11,329 nt of DNA from Polyrhizophydium stewartii (lineage: Eukaryota; Chytridiomycota; Chytridiomycetes; Rhizophydiales). The stretch's first letter is position 1. Every line of letters begins with the position of its first letter. The translations under genes were made by a program, and so were the position numbers. The stretch lies in assembly GCA_027604665.1 (NCBI GenBank), contig JADGIZ010000600.1, positions 1-11,329 on the forward strand, written 5' to 3'. This document shows positions 8,312-11,329 of the stretch, one piece after another. The notes under the pieces were generated by a model. It was not told where the DNA came from, searched no databases, and saw only the letters and a list, made by a program, of their open reading frames with translations.

Positions 8312-10927
8312 TCAGTGCCGCGCTGGAGGGACCATGCTTGCGCCGTTACTGCTGGATGGCGAGCCGATCGGATGCGGGGCGTCGAGGCTGTGGAACGAGA
8401 CGACGCCCGACGACGCAGACGAAGTTGCAAACGAGGCAGGTATCACAGTCCCACCGTCGTGGCCGATGCCCCGTATCTTGCTGGGAACGGACAGATCGTC
8501 GTGCTTGGCAGGCAGCTCGCCAATGGCTGCCGTGCCCTGGTGGACGAGTTTGAATGGCGCTTGCGCGCGGACCGTCTCAGGCGCCTGCGCCGATCTGGGT
8601 GAGTGCGGTGTGCTCAGGTGGCCTGTCGACGATGTGGCATGCTGTGCCGAAGCGCGGGCGTTTGATGCGGCAGACGCAGCCGACTCGGAACGGTCATCGT
8701 GGTCGCTTGCGGAGCACAGCCCCATGAGGGCAATGACGGCCGTCTCCTCGGCGTGCGATGCTCGGAAGCTGCCGAGCCCTGGCGACGCCGAGTCGACGAT
8801 CTGGGCAATGGGGATGCCTCTTGGCGGTGCATGTCTGCCATTGGAATACATTCAGGAAGGCGTCAGCGCTTCTCCTGTTTTGACATGCACTCGCACGCGC
8901 AGACGCAAGACTCACGCCTCGGACGGAGACGGCGACGAGGCTGGATGCTGTGCGCTGACCGAAAACGGCGCCGTAAGGAAGCCTGTCTCGGTGCGACTGG
9001 CAGACATCTCTGGGGTGACAATGTGCTGCGTCGCGCTCGGCGGCGTGGAGACTGACTGCATAGTGGTGCCGGCAGACGGCGGCGACATTGGGTGGTGGAC
9101 AGATCTGCGCTGCGAAGCGGGCGAGATCAAAATGCGCTGGCGCTCGGGAAGATGCGCAGGCGGCAACGAATGGGCGGAGCTCGGGGCCAGGGATGCGGCC
9201 CGATGCATCGACCACTGGTACCCCGGCGGGTTGTGCGTGTGCATGCCCTGCTGCAAGTGCAGCCGCGTTGGATCTCCATGGTGATGAGCGTGCGCGTGGG
9301 GCAGGAGATGCCCTGCAGCCTGCGCGGGGTATTGTTCCGCTTCAAAGAGCGCTGGGGCCGATCCAGATCGCGATCGGGCGTGAGTCCGTGGCCGGCCGGG
9401 GACGGACGCGTCGGCATGGACCGGCGATGCGAACGTGGGCGGGCGCGCAAGCATCGCGGGCGAGCGAATCACATTAGCGCCGCTCTGAGCGTGAAGTGAT
9501 CTGGCGTGATGCTGCTGCTGCGCGGGCAGCGGGTGCGGCGTCGCAGACTGCTGTGTTGTCGTCAACGGATGCCGCTGCAGCTGCTGTTGCTGCTGCCGAT
9601 CGAGCCTGGATTGCCCCGACGGTGATGCGAGCGGGACGCGGAGGGCGGCGGCCGGGTCCGCGAGCATGCGTGGCGACGGCAGGCGCGACGCATGGATCGG
9701 CGGCGTTGTGATCGGCAGCGGCATCGGCGCCGCGAAAACAGGCGACGGGAGGATTGGCGCGGACTGGAGCGGGGCCGAGTGCGGGCCGGCGTATGGGCTG
9801 TGGTGAGGCGGTATCGCCAGCAGCCTCGCGCTCTGCGGCCGTTGCAGCCCATTCGTGCCCGTCGAGGGCCACGGCGCTGCAGGGCCGGCGGCAGCTGTCC
9901 TGGGCGGCGTCGCGTGGTGGGTCTGCGAGGCCAGATGGGTCGGCGCGCCGTGCAACGCATTCGGCGCCGAGGCCGAGATGCGCCGGATTGGCAACGAAGC
10001 TACATCAAGCGAGGGTGCTGCGGCGAACGGGGTTGGGCCTGGTGTTGCTGGTGAGACATGTCCGTCGGATGGATGCGCATACGACGGACGTCTCGCAGAA
10101 AGTGGGCCTGGAGGGACGGTAGCCGCGTTGATGCGCACCACGGGCAGGGACGGACAAGACGTGCGTCTGGAGGCGAGTGAGGGGTGCTGGGATCCGTCCG
10201 CAGACACGGCAGCGGCGGCGGCGGCGGCGGCAGCCGCATGAGACGATGCATCAGACGCTTTCCGCAGATACTGGCGCCGATTCTGGAACCAAACTTGCAC
10301 GGCGCGCTGGGCCAGGCCCGTCTTGTCGGCCAGCGACGCGCGCTCCTTGGGGTCGGGGAACATATTGACGGCAAAGGATGCCTGCAGTACAGCCAGCTGA
10401 GACTCGTTGATCTTTGTCCGTTTGCGACGACCCGGATCGAGAACGCCGCTGGATCTGAAGGTGTCGACCGTCGCCACGACCCAGCTTAACCGCCTCGCGG
10501 CCGGCGCAGGCTGCTGGTGCGGGCGGCTTGTCGAGTGCGTGGCCGACACAGACGCACGGCTATGCTGATATTGGTGTTGCAGCTGAATCTGGGTCTGGTG
10601 TTGGTGGGCGAGCGATGTCGCTGGCTGCACTGGTGTTTGCGTGGAGTGTGGTTGCGCGTGGTGAATGGGCGGGGCCAAATGCGGACGGAGATGCATGGGC
10701 GGAGACGCGAGCCGATCGGGGCCAGCGAGAAGAGGAGTGTTTGGCTGGCTGTGGAGAGCGTTGGCTCTATCCGCAGGCGAGGCTGTCTGCGTGGGCTGCG
10801 GTGGCTGCGTCTGGTCTTGCTGGGCAGCGAGGACGGCAACGGATGAAGTGTGGGCCGTGGGTGCAGCAGGTGCGAGGCCTGGTGTGTGTGAGGCGTCATG
10901 GAGGGCCGAAGCCTGTGGGAGCGACAT
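8312..10927 (-). CDS. Homeodomain (non-TALE) transcription factor
   Basis: Two exons, 10927-8916 and 8834-8312, joined over an 81-base intron with a textbook gtgagt donor, an internal gctgac branch-site candidate and a CAG acceptor; 844 residues. The homeodomain is at about 166-225, 60 residues without a TALE insertion: basic arm GRRKRTKINES, core L16 (L181) and F20 (F185), and recognition helix QRAVQVWFQNRRQYLRK with W48 (213), F49, Q50 (215), N51 (216) and R53 (218). All invariant DNA-contact residues are present, so it should bind DNA, probably TAAT-type sites given Q50. Outside it the protein looks disordered: His/Gln/Pro-rich N-terminus (1-140), Ala10 (231-240), Q5 (445-449), and many S/T-P sites. 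Four RRxS motifs lie near the domain and RSGSAP at 520-525. A short hydrophobic helix (698-713) stands out in the second exon. The start is the first in-frame ATG. No close named orthologue recognised; fungal homeobox regulators are usually developmental or stress regulators. Confidence 0.92.
10208..10237 (-). repeat. GCN repeat encoding Ala10 after the homeodomain
   Basis: Ten consecutive Ala codons, mostly GCC and GCT-free GC-rich forms, encode residues 231-240, five residues after the homeodomain. Poly-Ala tracts beside homeodomains are known in animal factors and are often repressive or length-variable. Confidence 0.9.
10253..10432 (-). other. Homeobox (coding segment for the 60-residue homeodomain)
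   Basis: This segment encodes residues 166-225 of the homeodomain protein. Helix 1 carries L..F (ESQLAVLQASF), helix 2 spans roughly PKERASLADKTG, and helix 3 is the WFQNRR helix. It lies wholly within the large first exon, with no intron inside the box. Confidence 0.93.
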
Positions 10928-11329
10928 TCGGTACGAATCGCAAAGCAGGATGGCGTCGCGGTTGCTGGTCGGAATGCGGAAGCAGCCCGATCTGGATGGA
11001 AATGAGCGCCAACGAATCGAGCTGTGAGTCGCGTTGTTTACGGTAAGAGTGGGGTGCGTCCTGGCATTCAGACGCGAGCATCAGCACCGAGCGCGAATGC
11101 GAGAGACGTGGAGGCAGCCATGGCCAAGCCCGCGACGGCGTGGTTGGTGAGACCCGCAAGGCGACCGCGGGTGCAAGATCACGCGGCGCCGCGAGCATCG
11201 GAGGGTCGCGAGGGCCACGCGAGCGGCGGTTGGATCGCGGCGCATCAGCACGCCGTCATTGGGGGGGGGACTCGCGCATGCGGCGTATGCAGGGCCGCCG
11301 CGAGATGGGGGAGCGGCGGCCCTGCATAC
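10928..11329. promoter_or_regulatory. Upstream region of the homeodomain gene, no confident gene
   Basis: The last 402 bases lie upstream of the homeodomain start codon and should contain its promoter and leader. I see a G9 run (11261-11269), a minus-strand CCAAT at 11258-11262 about 330 bases from the ATG, and a terminal inverted repeat. A plus-strand ORF from ATG 11120 in good Kozak context (gcagccATGG) stays open to the window end and contains a gtgaga donor candidate nine codons in; it could be the first exon of a divergent gene but has no recognisable content. Confidence 0.45.
11285..11329. repeat. Perfect 17-bp inverted repeat (hairpin) at the window end
   Basis: Left arm 11285-11301 and right arm 11313-11329 are exact reverse complements, 17 of 17 bases, separated by an 11-base purine-rich loop containing GGGGG. 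The right arm ends on the final base of the window. Confidence 0.95.

Noticed and set aside
8205..9284. 359-codon plus-strand ORF starting in the RED 5' region
   Set aside because: It is antisense to both homeodomain exons and crosses the intron. Cys/Trp/Ala-rich composition shows no family; the minus strand explains the region.
10896..11198. 100-codon minus-strand ORF overlapping the homeodomain start
   Set aside because: No domain, in another frame. It could act as an overlapping upstream ORF if the leader reaches 11198, but nothing shows where transcription starts.

Overview
The window is a compact, visibly GC-rich stretch of nuclear DNA from a eukaryote. It holds four intron-containing protein genes, and every intron I could place is short (about 50-210 bases). 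Gene content points to a fungus. The leftmost gene belongs to a large fungal family with an HSP90/GHKL-type ATPase fold (DUF3684-like), and the others include an orthologue of the spliceosomal protein RED/IK and a homeodomain transcription factor with long disordered His/Gln/Pro/Ala-rich arms. A weak FAM47-like motif in the second gene, a family I know from animals, together with the high GC and low-complexity tracts, would suit an early-diverging zoosporic fungus (chytrid or blastocladiomycete type). That placement is an inference.

Layout. (1) 58-3128, minus: the 5' two thirds or so of a DUF3684-type ATPase gene. Six exons are visible and the gene runs off the left edge inside an intron. (2) 3272-5731, plus: a six-exon gene with an acidic centre, a FAM47-like RYGAWY motif and a Gly-rich tail. 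It diverges from gene 1 across only 143 bases. (3) 5784-8038, minus: six-exon RED/IK orthologue, convergent with gene 2 with 52 bases between stop codons. (4) 8312-10927, minus: two-exon homeodomain protein, in tandem upstream of RED. The right-hand 400 bases are its presumed 5' region and end in a perfect 17-bp inverted repeat at the last base. I found no RNA genes, transposons or CRISPR arrays.

The genes do not form a pathway; this is an ordinary compact fungal gene neighbourhood. The shared theme is splicing. The exon chains were built by matching reading phase across GT-AG (and possibly GC-AG) boundaries and by continuity with family motifs, and each chain stays in frame from start to end. 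Points worth attention are two candidate GC-AG introns with the same donor context in gene 2, a RED protein that seems to lack a strongly conserved family segment, a cluster of kinase-type RRxS sites beside the homeodomain, and window ends that look like natural contig ends.
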